From Solea solea (Eukaryota > Chordata > Actinopteri > Pleuronectiformes > Soleidae), in contig NC_081138.1 in NCBI RefSeq assembly GCF_958295425.1, forward strand, positions 3,985,302-4,049,301: 64,000 bases of DNA. Reading direction: 5' to 3'. The translations under genes were made by a program, and so were the position numbers. Of this stretch, positions 41,401 through 48,612 are shown in pieces (within the stretch, counting starts at the first letter, position 1; each line of letters opens with the position of its first letter). Below the pieces are notes generated by a model. The model searched no databases and was not told where the DNA came from. It worked only from the letters and a program-made list of their open reading frames with translations.

Positions 41401-44400
41401 TGTTATAATTTTACACTCATATTGACCACCCCCTTTTTTCTATTAGACCGGCCCCCTTTTGACCAGATCATTGGCCTACAAGTGTAAAAGGACCAAATGA
41501 ACCCCTGCCCAGAATAAAACTGGGTATAGTATAGACCAGGCCAGATTATACCCAGGAAATAAACTGTCCTAGGCCAAACTATACCTGGGGTATAGGCCAG
41601 ATTATACCCCTCTTGTGTAAAGAGATTTTGATTGTATTTACACAGTATAATCACTAATATTATATTTATATTGTAGCAAGGATTTGCTAGTCTTAGAAGT
41701 TGAAGTTTCAGGATATTTTGACTTTTATCATATTATGAACAGTGAAGTTGATTGAAAATTATGTTACAATTGCATTTTGCTGTTTTGAGCCTGGGCTTTT
41801 ATTTTAATGTGTAAACACTACTGAGAACTGTGGTAGTAATCTTTTATTTTTACTGATAGGGGCATTCATGGTTGAAGTAATAAACGTCTATGTGTTCAAG
41901 GCTGTGGTCTTATTTCAAGATTTAAGTCAGTTAGCTTTCTCACTTACATGACACAGCTGAAACCCTGATAAAATGTTGAACAATTAAGTAATTCAATGTA
42001 AATTCAATGTGTAAATACAATGAAAACCTCTTTACACAAGCAGGGTATAGTCTGGCCTAGTGGCATTAGAGCTGCAACTACCGATTATTTTCATAATCGA
42101 TTAATCTGTCGATTATTTTCTCGATGAATCATTTGGTCCATAAAATAATAAAACAATATAGTAATCGATTAATAATGGATTCATTGTTTCAGCTCTAATG
42201 TACATCATTAAAAACTTTATTGTAGCACTACCGCATCGCCTGACTTTTTTTAATGAATTAGAAATCTGCTTTTGCATCAGCAAATGACATATGCATTGAT
42301 TGATCAACCAAAAAGTACAGAGTGTAATATGTAACTCTCCAAATAATCTAATAAACAGTAGTTCAAAATATAGTTGAAAAACTAATAGTGCTTTAATAAA
42401 AAGTAGGTTTAACATTTATATGGCCCCATTAATTCCACAAGGGGGAGTGTGGTGAGACTAAAATGTAAGAGTAGGCAGCGGGTTTCTCTTTCGACAGCAG
42501 CACAGGGTTTCTCCCCTGGACTAACAGCTGATGGCTCATTAATCTTTTCTAGAGGAGGTCCACTGCTCAAGCAGCCTGCACCAGTCGAGGATTCCTCATG
42601 CTTCATCCTGAGTGCGAGTATTACCGAGTTCAAGAGTCTTCATGGAAATATTATCACGCAGAAAAACTCAACCCAGGAACTGTGAATCAATTACTTTTTT
42701 GCTTTACAGGAATTAACCCAAAAAAGCAAAGTGTAGAAACCAAATTTATAACCTTTTTTTTAAAAATTCATTCATTGTCTAGCGCTTTATCCTCGATCCA
42801 CGAGGGTCAAGGGGCCACTGGAGCCAATTCCAGAGATTATTGGTTCAATATATCCACGTGGTGGCACCAAACCAGGAAGTCATAACATGCTTACATGACA
42901 TATTTTATTCCAATTACTTGACTCTATTGCTGTGTTTCGATCATGGTATGATTCGGCACAGTACAGTAGGGCTGAAAGATATGGACCAAAACTGATATCG
43001 CGATATTTTTTGTTCAAATGGTGATATACGATATTATAACGATATTTTGAACAAAACCGGTTAGCTCGCAAGCTCACCAGTTGGCTGCTCAGCTGACAGC
43101 TGATAGCTGAAACCCGGCGTCCGGTGTGTACAACAGAAACCTGAAAACAGGAGACCAGAAACCCCGGAGACCAGAGCCCAGATGTGTTTTAAGTGCACTT
43201 GGAGCCAAAATCTGCGGCTAACCGCTGAGCGGCTAACAGCTGGTTCTGCTAAATACTAGCGGCAACAAAACTGCAGGTGTTTGCCTCGACGTCCATGGGA
43301 TATGAACACCAATCGCAAGGGAGTGGTGGTTTCCTGTTGCCCAATCAGCTGACTGATTACCCCACAGAAAGGGTGCCAAAGAATAGAACGGTTGGTGCTA
43401 GTTGTTTTGGTACTATTCCTCGTGGAAAGGCAAAAAAAGACATACCGCACTGTACCGTTCCACTTGTACACATATAGCTACTGACTTGACATGTTTTTAC
43501 CCACTGAAAAAAAATACTTTCCTTTTGTGTTTCACAGACAGCCGACAGAATGACAGCCCATTAAACTCAGACATTTGTAGCCGCGCTGCTTGGTTGGGAG
43601 TGGCGTTCCTCGAAGCTGCTTTATATAGAAACGCATTAAACCGTGGAAAACATATGACAAAGCATCGAGTCAGATCCAACATGTGCGATGGCCATTTTCC
43701 CTCACTGCATACACATTCACAGCCAAATGTCCTGTGTGGGAGACAGCATGGCACTAAAAGGCTCCATTTACACACTGGTTTAACTGCAGTATTTGCTCTG
43801 AGACCCATCATTCGCTAAGTACTTCATTCACACATACCGCTTCAGCTGACAAGTGCAATTACGTTTTAGCGATTATTTTAGCCATTCATATTATTTATAT
43901 ATTTCACCGCAGTCTGTGATTTTAGTGGACATTTGTCTGAAATGAAGTGTAAGGTTTCCTCTGTGAAGCGACTGATCTGTCAGTGACAGCATCAAGTGGC
44001 CGCCACAGATTCGTCCGCTTCGACGGCAGCTCTGACAGTCGGTTCTAATAGAATTCTGATTGCCGATTGAGTGACAGAACATGAGGCCGTCACCGCAGAT
44101 TTACAAACTAACCATACGAGTGTGTAATATGACAAGCAAGCAACATAATACATCTGCCATGTTGCTGTGGTTATAATATAACCAGTGAAACTGCCACATT
44201 ACTCGCCATCTCATAAATAAAAAAAAAACATCTGCAGTGAAACAACACATATTCTGTAAGTAGCCATGCCACATTTCCAAGAAAATATCAAATATCTGAG
44301 GTCTACAGCATGTACTGTACAAAAAAAAAAAAATCTATCAACGTGTTTTTAATAGATTCTGATTGGCAAGCTGTCTTGGGACAGTTGGCAAATGGGCGGA

Positions 44401-46281
44401 CAGCGGAGGAGTTTCGAGGTGCTAAAGTTCAGGAAGGAGCGATGAAGCACCCTCTGTCCTGCCAACAGCCTTACAGTGGCGCAATTCCTGACTAACTTGT
44501 TGACCCGTGGCACCCACCTGTCTTGACCGTGCATTTTATTTGGGGAGGGGAAAGCATTACTTGTCCTCCTTTGCTGCTTGCAACGGCAGAAGGCTTTTGA
44601 CTCATGTCCATCTGTCCCCGGTAGTACATACATTAAACGAAGGCCAAGATACTGGCACACTGTTCATTTCGATGCATGATATGCAGTGTGTGGAGATAAT
44701 TACTACCTTTAGATTTCAAACACTGGCATTATTTTATTTAATGCACGCAGTACAAAACAAATGCCAATTGTTTTCATAATCTATTAACCTACTTATTAGT
44801 GACTCAATTAATCAGTTAGATGTTTTGTTCATAAAAGAAAATTATTCCATGTTTTCATGATTTCCTTGTTATCTGGAGCAAAGAAAGAAACTTTTTTTTA
44901 ATTACTTAAATAAACACTCAATTATCAAAATAATTGGGGATTCATTTAGTAGGCCATGAATTATCGCAAACCTCATTTCTGCTATAGATTTCTGATTGCA
45001 GTTCTCTTGCAGAATCCTCTAAGTATGAGTTTGCATGCCTATGCCATTGCCACAGCAACCAGCCAGAAAATAGTGACTGAAAATAAAAATACAAATACAA
45101 ACTCATCACCCAACTGCAAATATCAGTGTGGACAGAAGAGATTAATTTTAGTCACACTTCAGAGTTGCCTGTCTGAACACTTAAATTTGACTAAAACATT
45201 TGATTATAAATAGTACATCTAAGGGAGAGGTAAGATTGAACTTTTTCTTTTTTTTTGGTTAAATGCCTTCACATGACACTGATTACATATCCACGACCAC
45301 ATTAACAGATATCAGCTGTCTTAAAGGTCCGGCGTGTAAGAAGTAGTGACATCTAATGGTGAGTCTGCAGTAACAAACGTAAAACTGCCCCTATCACTAC
45401 ACCCTTTCCCAAGAAAGTCAGGACAACTACGGTGGCCTGGATTAACAAAAAAAGGATGTTGTTCTTCTTCATTTTCGTAATAAGCGTATGCTCCAAAATT
45501 TGATACACATGCTCTGTTTGTGTGGTTTGTCCCTTGCTTAAAAAACATATTAAAAGCTTAGTCTATGGCTACAAACACTATACAAACTAGGGTTGCAAAG
45601 AGGAGGAAAATTCCCAGTAAATTTCCAGCCATCCATTATCTACAGCTGTATCCTCCACTGGAGGGTTGAGGGGTTGCTGTGCCAATCTCAGCTGACATAG
45701 GGCAATAGGCGGGGTACACCCCGGTCAGTTCGCCAGTCCATCGCAGGGCATTTCCAGAAACTTTTACAAGAGAAATTTAGTTTAGCACTGAGTGTGCCAT
45801 GTGCCTGTGATTGAGGAATAGCATTGATATTCAACTGTATTATTTGCTTTGTTTGAATCGAGAGTATGTGCTATAGTATGTTATTTACCATACATTTAAG
45901 TTCAAGTTTGTAAATGTGCAGTTTAACCCTGTTAATTCCCTTGGAAAGTTTCCAATGTTAACCCTATTTATTCAATGTCTGCCAAAAAAAATAAAAGAAA
46001 TTTACACACAGGACGATATAGCAAAGCTATTATAAATAGCAAAGATGCAAACATACCTGACCAGGCTGGAGGTCTAAATAATGAAGCACCTCTTTGAGCA
46101 TGACAGGTATGTGAGGAGGCTTTTCAGTTGAAACAGGTGACATCTCTTCAGATCTGTCTGAGGCACCAGGACCAGAGGATGCTCTCACTGCAGACCAGTT
46201 CAGGCTTAATTTCCATGACCTCCATAATCTCCACACAGTCAGGCCGCTTTTCCGCAACATTGGTTTGGAGTGCCAGAACAT
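5954..46281 (-). CDS. mettl15: METTL15, mitochondrial 12S rRNA N4-cytidine methyltransferase (5' part, four coding exons, 3' end off window)
   Basis: Four exons join in phase on the minus strand (46281-46057, 19523-19387, 7579-7388, 6132-5954) to give about 244 codons of an RsmH/MraW-family SAM-dependent methyltransferase. Seen: a basic, Trp-rich N terminus suited to mitochondrial import; the family motif HIPVMLKEV (about residues 57-65); the SAM-binding motif [12 protein letters not shown] (78-88); the acidic motif LALDRDP (101-107); [10 protein letters not shown] (154-163); GPLDMRMDG (175-183); and the conserved helix from [11 protein letters not shown] through ARKIASAIV to the TRTQQLAS segment. 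In mammals METTL15 makes m4C in 12S rRNA and supports small-subunit mitoribosome assembly. Vertebrate orthologues are about 400 residues, so roughly 40% of the protein lies left of position 1. Introns are 26.5, 11.8 and 1.3 kb. The identification rests on motifs, unbroken splice phase and the adjacent kif18a. Confidence 0.95.
6133..7387 (-). other. mettl15 intron between coding exons 3 and 4
   Basis: This is a 1.25-kb AT-rich intron. It includes a minus-strand family-A hAT MITE copy at 7006-7260. Nothing else was recognised. Confidence 0.7.
7006..7260 (-). mobile_element. Family-A hAT MITE copy
   Basis: It shares the family's CAGCTTCTTAAATGTGAATA block and ends AACCGTTAGTTGCCGCCC, the reverse of the canonical GAGCTGCAACTAACG terminus. 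It is degraded. Confidence 0.6.
7388..7579 (-). CDS. mettl15: mettl15 third coding exon (active-site segment)
   Basis: The acceptor CCTTTCTCTAG precedes 7579, and the donor GTAAGAG follows at 7387-7381. The exon is 192 nt, entering and leaving in phase 2. The split Ser codon leads into [14 protein letters not shown], then [31 protein letters not shown] and DMRMDGAR. The family motif usually reads DLG before C/V-SS. Here it is DAG (residues 154-156), a Leu to Ala change at a hydrophobic position. Confidence 0.95.
8227..8356 (+). repeat. (ATATT)n array with a GTTAT variant block
   Basis: About 26 pentamer units are interrupted once near 8281. It includes a run of five GTTAT units, so variant units spread by local expansion. 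Confidence 0.95.
9613..10303 (+). repeat. Direct-repeat pair flanking a transposon-ORF remnant
   Basis: The segments 9613-9748 and 10141-10303 are diverged direct repeats, sharing AAGGCTCATTTTCCCA, TATATTCTTACTTCCTGG and GGAAGACTATGTACACTT. The second has an extra block. Between them is the short ORF described at 9968-10086. Confidence 0.7.
9968..10086 (+). pseudogene. Remnant of a teleost transposon-type ORF
   Basis: The frame [20 protein letters not shown] followed by [19 protein letters not shown] and a stop resembles the Lys/Arg-rich start of a repeat-encoded protein widespread in fish genomes. I cannot name the superfamily. The frame ends early, so it is a fossil. Confidence 0.4.
11052..11658 (-). 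mobile_element. Degraded hAT DNA transposon with 8-bp target duplication
   Basis: The 607-bp element is flanked by GATATTTA at 11044-11051 and 11659-11666. The ends are near-inverted (TAGGGATGCAC versus GAGAGGTGCAC, read inward). On the minus strand, 11449-11246 encodes a piece with [17 protein letters not shown], the signature of the C-terminal region of hAT (ZBED-type) transposases. It is internally deleted and non-functional, and it lies inside a family-B MITE. Confidence 0.85.
11246..11449 (-). pseudogene. hAT transposase fragment
   Basis: The 67-codon frame ends VHSANKRK and contains [18 protein letters not shown]. hAT transposases usually carry L-A-T-LDPRYK-D at this place. The DNA-binding BED finger and most catalytic positions are absent, and stops surround the piece. 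Confidence 0.75.
12485..12605 (+). repeat. Dispersed repeat with paired CCTGGTATTAA motifs
   Basis: TTCAGACCTGGTATTAACAT and TTCACACCTGGTATTAAAAT, then CTCCTGTGACCACTAGGG, form a pattern seen in many fish non-autonomous elements. The boundaries are unsure. Confidence 0.4.
12605..12910 (+). repeat. Imperfect tandem duplication of about 140 bp
   Basis: 12605-12737 and 12763-12910 share ATTGTGATATAGTGGGA, TAATATTGATAAACAATAT and GATGCAAGGTGAAAGATTC in the same order. The second copy has a few short insertions. The spacer is 25 bp. Confidence 0.85.
13914..14085 (+). mobile_element. LINE-derived fragment
   Basis: ACACCGGATGCCCTTCCTGA, ATTTATCCGCACTTG and AGAGTCCAATTAACAATGAG match a common teleost non-LTR tail. 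It is related to 3005-3130. Confidence 0.5.
14411..14781. repeat. Long imperfect palindrome with TA microsatellite ends
   Basis: The inner arms at about 14538-14583 and 14639-14684 are inverted copies (GCATACTAGCCCTTT against AAAGGGCTAGTATGC, and ATTAAGCACGTATTAACACC in reverse). The outer parts are (TA)n-rich at 14411-14467 and 14722-14781. It can form a hairpin of roughly 370 nt and may be a foldback MITE. Confidence 0.85.
16101..16453 (+). mobile_element. Family-A hAT MITE, nearly full length
   Basis: It starts AGAGCTGCAACTAACGATTA and ends TAATCGTTTCAGC. The flanks CATGTTGA and CATGTAGG agree at 6 of 8 positions, which is compatible with an aged 8-bp duplication. The interior has TTGTTTTGTCCACAAACC and AATATTCACATTTAAGAAGC. 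Confidence 0.8.
16494..16802 (-). mobile_element. tRNA-headed SINE with perfect 13-bp target duplication
   Basis: On the minus strand it begins with a tRNA-like head: box A TGGTGTAGTGGTTAGCA and box B-like GGGTTTGAGCC. The body includes CTCCGGCTTCCTCCCACAGT and AAATTGACCATAGGAGTG, and the tail is (GACT)n. The flanks CCTCTACTAAGGT at 16481-16493 and 16803-16815 are identical, proving retroposition. Confidence 0.9.
16930..17153 (-). mobile_element. Family-B MITE fragment
   Basis: It shares ACGTCAACGTTGTTGGTCG, GCTACGCTGCCATC and the terminus CCATACCATACTGTACC with the copy at 19826 in reverse. Confidence 0.6.
18741..18764 (+). repeat. (CT)12 microsatellite
   Basis: A perfect dinucleotide run. 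Confidence 0.95.
19387..19523 (-). CDS. mettl15: mettl15 second coding exon (SAM-binding motifs)
   Basis: The acceptor ends TACGTAG before 19523, and the donor is GTAAGT at 19386-19381. The exon is 137 nt, enters in phase 0 and leaves in phase 2. It encodes [17 protein letters not shown], then [16 protein letters not shown] and KEHS. The Gly-rich loop plus Asp is the classic SAM pocket of RsmH enzymes. The exon is too short and too flanked by stops to stand out as an ORF. It was found by reading the minus strand for this motif. Confidence 0.93.
19826..20512 (+). mobile_element. Family-B MITE copy interrupted by a SINE
   Basis: The left end is CCATCATGGTATGGTTC with the GTACCGTATGG terminal motif. 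The interior has GACTTCCATGGAATGTTTA then CACCAATCGCAAGGGAG, the uninterrupted form of the site the hAT used at 11044-11051. The right part is split at 20240 by the SINE and resumes at 20481. Confidence 0.75.
20241..20480 (+). mobile_element. tRNA-headed SINE, internally deleted, nested in a MITE
   Basis: The head GGCCACAAGGATGGTGTAG and TGGTTAGCACTCTTGCC is followed directly by the later body at AAATTGGACACTCTAAATTG, so the middle is missing relative to 16494-16802. The tail is (GGAT)n, 20443-20480. AATGGAAATG at 20231-20240 and 20481-20490 is the target duplication. Confidence 0.88.
21069..21200 (+). mobile_element. Family-B MITE fragment
   Basis: TAGCTCCACCCTGACC, TTACCATACCATTT and CCTAATGGAAACGCTAA match the right part of the family. 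It is truncated at 5'. Confidence 0.6.
23020..23118 (-). mobile_element. MITE end related to the one at 125-485
   Basis: GAGTAGGTACTATTTTTGTA and ACCGTGTCATGCCGTGCGAG are the reverse of the 125-485 family terminus. It lacks a CGGCA array. Confidence 0.5.
23125..23358 (-). mobile_element. SINE/LINE-tail copy, 5' truncated
   Basis: It has the body motifs CAATTTAGAGTGTCCAATTT and GGAGAACCCGGAGAAAA, followed by the tail GGCAGGGTACACCCC. A (CACT)n-like run lies at its 3' end (23128-23147). No clear target duplication was seen. Confidence 0.7.
24441..24472 (+). repeat. (AC)n/(GCAC)n microsatellite
   Basis: An AC dinucleotide run passes into ACGC-type units. Confidence 0.9.
24992..25240 (+). mobile_element. 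Family-A hAT MITE copy
   Basis: It starts TAGAGCTGCAACTAACTATT and contains AAATATTCACATTTAAGAAGC. The right end is degraded. Confidence 0.7.
27235..27254 (+). repeat. (CGGA)5 microsatellite
   Basis: Five perfect tetranucleotide units. Confidence 0.9.
27730..27773 (+). repeat. Imperfect (GTGA)n microsatellite
   Basis: GTGA/GCGA/ATGA units over 44 bp. Confidence 0.85.
29239..29263 (+). repeat. (CA)12 microsatellite
   Basis: A perfect dinucleotide run. Confidence 0.95.
32478..32713 (-). mobile_element. Family-A hAT MITE with 8-bp target duplication
   Basis: It is flanked by CTGTAGGA at 32470-32477 and 32714-32721. The ends are CAGAGCTGAAGC and (read inward from the right) TAGAGCTGCAAC. The 8-bp duplication assigns the family to the hAT superfamily. 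Confidence 0.88.
33329..33348 (+). repeat. (GT)n microsatellite
   Basis: A perfect dinucleotide run of about 10 units. Confidence 0.9.
34697..34720 (+). repeat. (TG)12 microsatellite
   Basis: A perfect dinucleotide run. Confidence 0.95.
36025..36045 (+). repeat. (CTG)7 trinucleotide repeat
   Basis: Seven perfect CTG units in non-coding DNA. Confidence 0.95.
36772..36821 (+). repeat. Compound (CA)n-(GA)n microsatellite
   Basis: A CA run at 36772-36803 is followed by a GA run at 36806-36821. Confidence 0.95.
37634..37972 (+). mobile_element. Family-A hAT MITE, nearly full length
   Basis: It starts TTAGAGCTGCAACCAACG, has TTGTTTTGTCCACAAACC and AATATTCACATTGAAGAAGC, and ends TTGTTTCAG. Another degraded member (37990-38197) follows directly, ending CCGTTGTAGCCCTA. 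Confidence 0.8.
37990..38197 (+). mobile_element. Degraded family-A hAT MITE
   Basis: It shares ATCTGTCGATTG, TTTGTCCATAAAAC and ACACATTTAAGGAGCTGAAA in the family order. It lies in tandem with 37634-37972. Confidence 0.6.
38240..38540. promoter_or_regulatory. Isolated CpG-rich patch inside the 26.5-kb mettl15 intron
   Basis: About two dozen CpGs fall in roughly 225 bp (38250-38475) against an AT-rich, CpG-poor background. The stretch contains a GCCGCCGCCGCAGCC run and, at its right edge, CAAAATGGC (YY1-like, 38508-38516). It could be an internal promoter, an unmethylated enhancer or a GC-rich transposon part. The 120-codon ORF across it resembles no known protein. Confidence 0.5.
41593..42059. 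mobile_element. Foldback element with 51-bp terminal inverted repeats
   Basis: 41593-41643 and 42009-42059 are inverted copies with 46 of 51 positions identical, starting TAGGCCAGA and ending GTATTTACAC. The interior is about 365 bp, AT-rich and non-coding. Further partial copies of the terminus (CCAGATTATACCC) precede it at 41541-41592. Confidence 0.85.
42066..42196 (+). mobile_element. Internally deleted family-A hAT MITE
   Basis: The left end AGAGCTGCAACTACCGATTA and right end TTGTTTCAGCTCTA are both present, and the middle of the family is missing. Confidence 0.75.
42932..43470 (+). mobile_element. Family-B MITE copy with internal foreign segment
   Basis: The terminus TCATGGTATGATTCGG lies at the left. 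The block GACGTCCATGGGATATGAA then CACCAATCGCAAGGGAG and TTGCCCAATCAGCTGAC lies at 43288 onward. From about 42968 there is a different repeat (GGGCTGAAAGATATGGACC, GATATCGCGATA), probably a later hAT-like insertion. Confidence 0.65.
44769..44955 (+). mobile_element. Degraded family-A hAT MITE
   Basis: It retains TTATCTGGAGCAAAGAAAG and the block ATTATCAAAATAATTGGGGA followed by TTCATTTAGTAG. The ends are lost. Confidence 0.5.
45321..45575 (+). repeat. Dispersed teleost repeat (AAAGGTCCGGCGTGTAAG type)
   Basis: The pattern TTAAAGGTCCGGCGTGTAAG, TAGTGACATCTAATGGTGAG and CTACGGTGGCC is one I recognise from many percomorph genomes. It explains the minus-strand ORF here. Confidence 0.5.
45629..45749 (-). 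mobile_element. Truncated retroposon tail with 8-bp flanking duplication
   Basis: The 121-bp insert starts CCATCCATTATCTACAGC and includes GGCGGGGTACACCCCGG and TCGCCAGTCCATCGCAGGGC. It is flanked by ATTTCCAG at 45621-45628 and 45750-45757. Confidence 0.75.
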
Positions 46282-46296
46282 GATCCCTTCAATTAT
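46057..46296 (-). CDS. mettl15: mettl15 first coding exon (start codon, targeting region, RsmH motif)
   Basis: The acceptor TTCTTCACAG ends at 46297 and the exon begins at 46296. The ATG is 46281-46279, giving a 15-nt 5' UTR in this exon. It codes 75 residues, starting [13 protein letters not shown] and ending LDLQPGQ, with donor GTATGT at 46056-46051 and phase 0. Arg, Lys and Trp are frequent and acids absent over the first 40 residues, as in a mitochondrial presequence. HIPVMLKEV marks the start of the catalytic domain. Confidence 0.93.
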
Positions 46297-47080
46297 CTGT
46301 GAAGAACATAAAAGCAGGATTATTAAGTGTTCACGCCATTCAATGAAGTAGGTTTTGTAATACTGCTGTATAGTTTGGAGGTTTAAGGGGGATGAGATGT
46401 AATTTCTGATTTTAAAATAACTGATTATAAGTTGTTGTTACTGCGCTGTTAGTTGCCAAGTATAAGGCCCCTAAGTATGGTTTAAATTATTTTATAATTG
46501 ACTTGAATTAAGCACCTGATTTCCAATGAGCAGGGAGGCCCAATCAAATTTAAAGTTAGATGAAAACACTCTATAGGATCAAACCCTTCAAAAAACATGT
46601 TTGTAGTTCGTATACTGAATCACCAACTGGAGGAGTAAGGACATCATTGGCTGATAAGTTAAACATTTTGACATTTTACATGAACAATACCACCCACTCC
46701 CGGCACCAAAGTGAGCCTCATGGTTAAAAAGGTATTTGGGTGTTTCCTGGCAACAACATGTACTGAAAATTAGAACTCAGTTAATGATGCCTGATTCTAA
46801 TAGAATAGACATATGGTCAAGAGCTGAGAGCATTTGCGTGCCACATTGATGATAGTTGCATCGTGGAATGTTTTTTGAAGAGGTGGCAATTAATGCACTG
46901 AGTGAGGATGCGTGACTGCTGTCAAATGGTGGGTCATACCTGCAATATAGGAATTCAAATCAAAGTTTTTGACATATGAATAACATTTGCTGGCCTAGAA
47001 GTGTTTATATATACTGTATATGCTGTAAGAACGAGCTGTAAAAGTGACATTGTGTGTATCATTCCTGATATTAGAGTGTA

Positions 47081-47443
47081 CACTCATCAGCCACTTTATT
47101 AGGCACACAGGAAGCAAAACAGCAAACCTAATCTTGTGGCTGTGTGAGTTACTGTTGTCTTTTCTTTGATTTCCAATCTGACCATATTGGGGTCAACAAG
47201 GAATTTTCGCACACTAGATATTTCCTCTTTTTTTGGTCATTCTCTGTAAACCCTGGAGACAGTTGAGTGTGACATGCCCAGTAAATTGAGAGTTTCTGAA
47301 AAACTTGTCCACCAGTCTGTCATTTAAATCACTTTTCCTGAACTTAAGCAGCTTTTTGTTGCCATGTATTGCCAAGTTTTGATGCATTGCGTTGCTGACA
47401 CGATTGGCAAGCAGTTACCTAATAAACTGGCATGTCAGCGTGA
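47081..47443. mobile_element. Non-autonomous TIR element (CCACTTTATTAGG type)
   Basis: The left CACTCATCAGCCACTTTATT and right CCTAATAAACTGGCATGTCA ends are imperfect inverted repeats about 360 bp apart. This end pattern is common in teleost genomes. There is no coding capacity. Confidence 0.7.
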
Positions 47444-47666
47444 CATTACAGACTATGGGACAGTCAATTGCTACATCTAAAAGGAGGTATTGACTATTTA
47501 TTGACTGCAGGTGTGAATGTGAGAGTGAATAGTTGTGCGTCTCTATACGTTGAATGATTCAATTAAAACGCCTCTGCAGGATAATAAGTTCATAAGAATC
47601 CCAGAAATAGTATTTAATTTAAAGAGCTATTTTTAAAAGATTCATGATAGAAAAATAATCACTGTA

Positions 47667-47816
47667 ATTTCAGCTTCTTAAATATGAACACATTCTGTTT
47701 TCGTTGCATCTCTGACTGTAAACTGAATACCTTTAGTCTATGGACAACAACCAACCGATTAATCGAGACACTAACAGACAGATTAATTGATAACGGATAT
47801 AATTGTTAGTTGCTAC
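47667..47816 (-). mobile_element. Family-A hAT MITE fragment
   Basis: TTTCAGCTTCTTAAATATGA and AATTGTTAGTTGCT lie in the reverse orientation of the family. Confidence 0.6.
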
Positions 47817-48320
47817 ATTAATTGACATAATAGCACAACTCAACAGCACTAAGTCGTTGATAGCTGTTGAAAAATTACTTCATTCAATTTAACCAAAGGC
47901 CTGTCATGCTGCTTTGTTGACATGTTTGTTGAGCCAAGCAAAGCACACACTAGTTGTGCTACCTTGCTAAGACAGAGCTAGCATTGGGTGAATGAATGGC
48001 TGTGGGTTACAGGTGTGATTCGGTGCAGTTTCACACACACAGTCCACTTTTAATACGCGTTATCTCGCCTTTTAATCTACCCTTTCTTGTTAAATAAACG
48101 TGTACTCGCTGTGACATTGACAGAACGCAGTGACTGGGCATTTCAAAACTGACATGTTTGAGGACCACGCACTGTTAGCAACTCACTTATGCAATAGAAC
48201 ACTCATATAGTTAGAACACAACAACAGTGGAACGACATGATGGGTTTAAAAAGGTTTCGCTCTGGATAACCACCAGACAACCGTGTGCTCACATCAGGGA
48301 AGATTTAACAGTAGCTTACC

Positions 48321-48612
48321 GTAGCGCACCAGCTCATAGCCCCTCCTCCGAGGGCAGCATGCCTGTTGCGTCACTGCCGTACGTCACTGCGGTACGCCCC
48401 GTGACCAGCGGCTCACATCCAATCTGCTGCGGAAGAGGAAGAAGACTTGTTTTTCAAATTATTGGCGCTTGTTGTGCTAGTCAGTTAGCTAGCCACGACC
48501 TTCTATGAGACTTTCTCTCCATTGCATCGCATTTACGAATGTGAAGTAGTTTTTTTTTGCTTATAACATTGTCGCGGTTATGAAACGTGCCCTAACGGTT
48601 GTTGATACAAAG
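48321..48612. promoter_or_regulatory. Probable bidirectional mettl15/kif18a promoter and non-coding first exons
   Basis: The two genes diverge from this interval. On the minus strand GTAAGC at 48319-48314 is a good donor for a non-coding mettl15 exon ending at 48320. On the plus strand GTAAGC at 48613-48618 is a good donor for a non-coding kif18a exon ending at 48612. The stretch is CpG-containing and TATA-less. Candidate sites are tandem CRE/ATF-like TGCGTCAC and TACGTCAC (about 48366-48387), CCAAT at 48419-48423, an ETS core CGGAAG at 48430-48435, TTCAAA at 48453-48458 (a CHR, TTTGAA, on the minus strand), and TTGGCGC at 48462-48468 (E2F-like, with an inverted CCAAT overlapping it). CHR plus CCAAT sites are usual in G2/M genes such as KIF18A. 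Start sites are inferred. Confidence 0.65.

Larger units (their letters stand above)
19524..46056 (-). other. mettl15 26.5-kb intron with repeats and an isolated CpG-rich patch
   Basis: This is the largest intron. It holds MITE copies, SINE pieces, several microsatellites and homopolymers, a foldback element (41593-42059) and the CpG-rich patch at 38240-38540. The long translations seen here lack family similarity and codon bias, and I do not treat them as genes. Much of 25,300-31,300, 33,000-36,700 and 39,000-40,900 is unique-looking, non-coding DNA. Confidence 0.7.
46297..48319 (-). other. mettl15 5' UTR intron
   Basis: A 2.0-kb intron lies between the inferred non-coding exon and the start-codon exon. 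It carries a TIR element at 47081-47443 and a degraded family-A fragment at 47667-47816. Confidence 0.6.

Noticed and set aside
48227..48508. 93-codon plus-strand ORF in the promoter
   Set aside because: It overlaps both inferred first exons and has no family resemblance. The higher GC content of the promoter explains the lack of stops.
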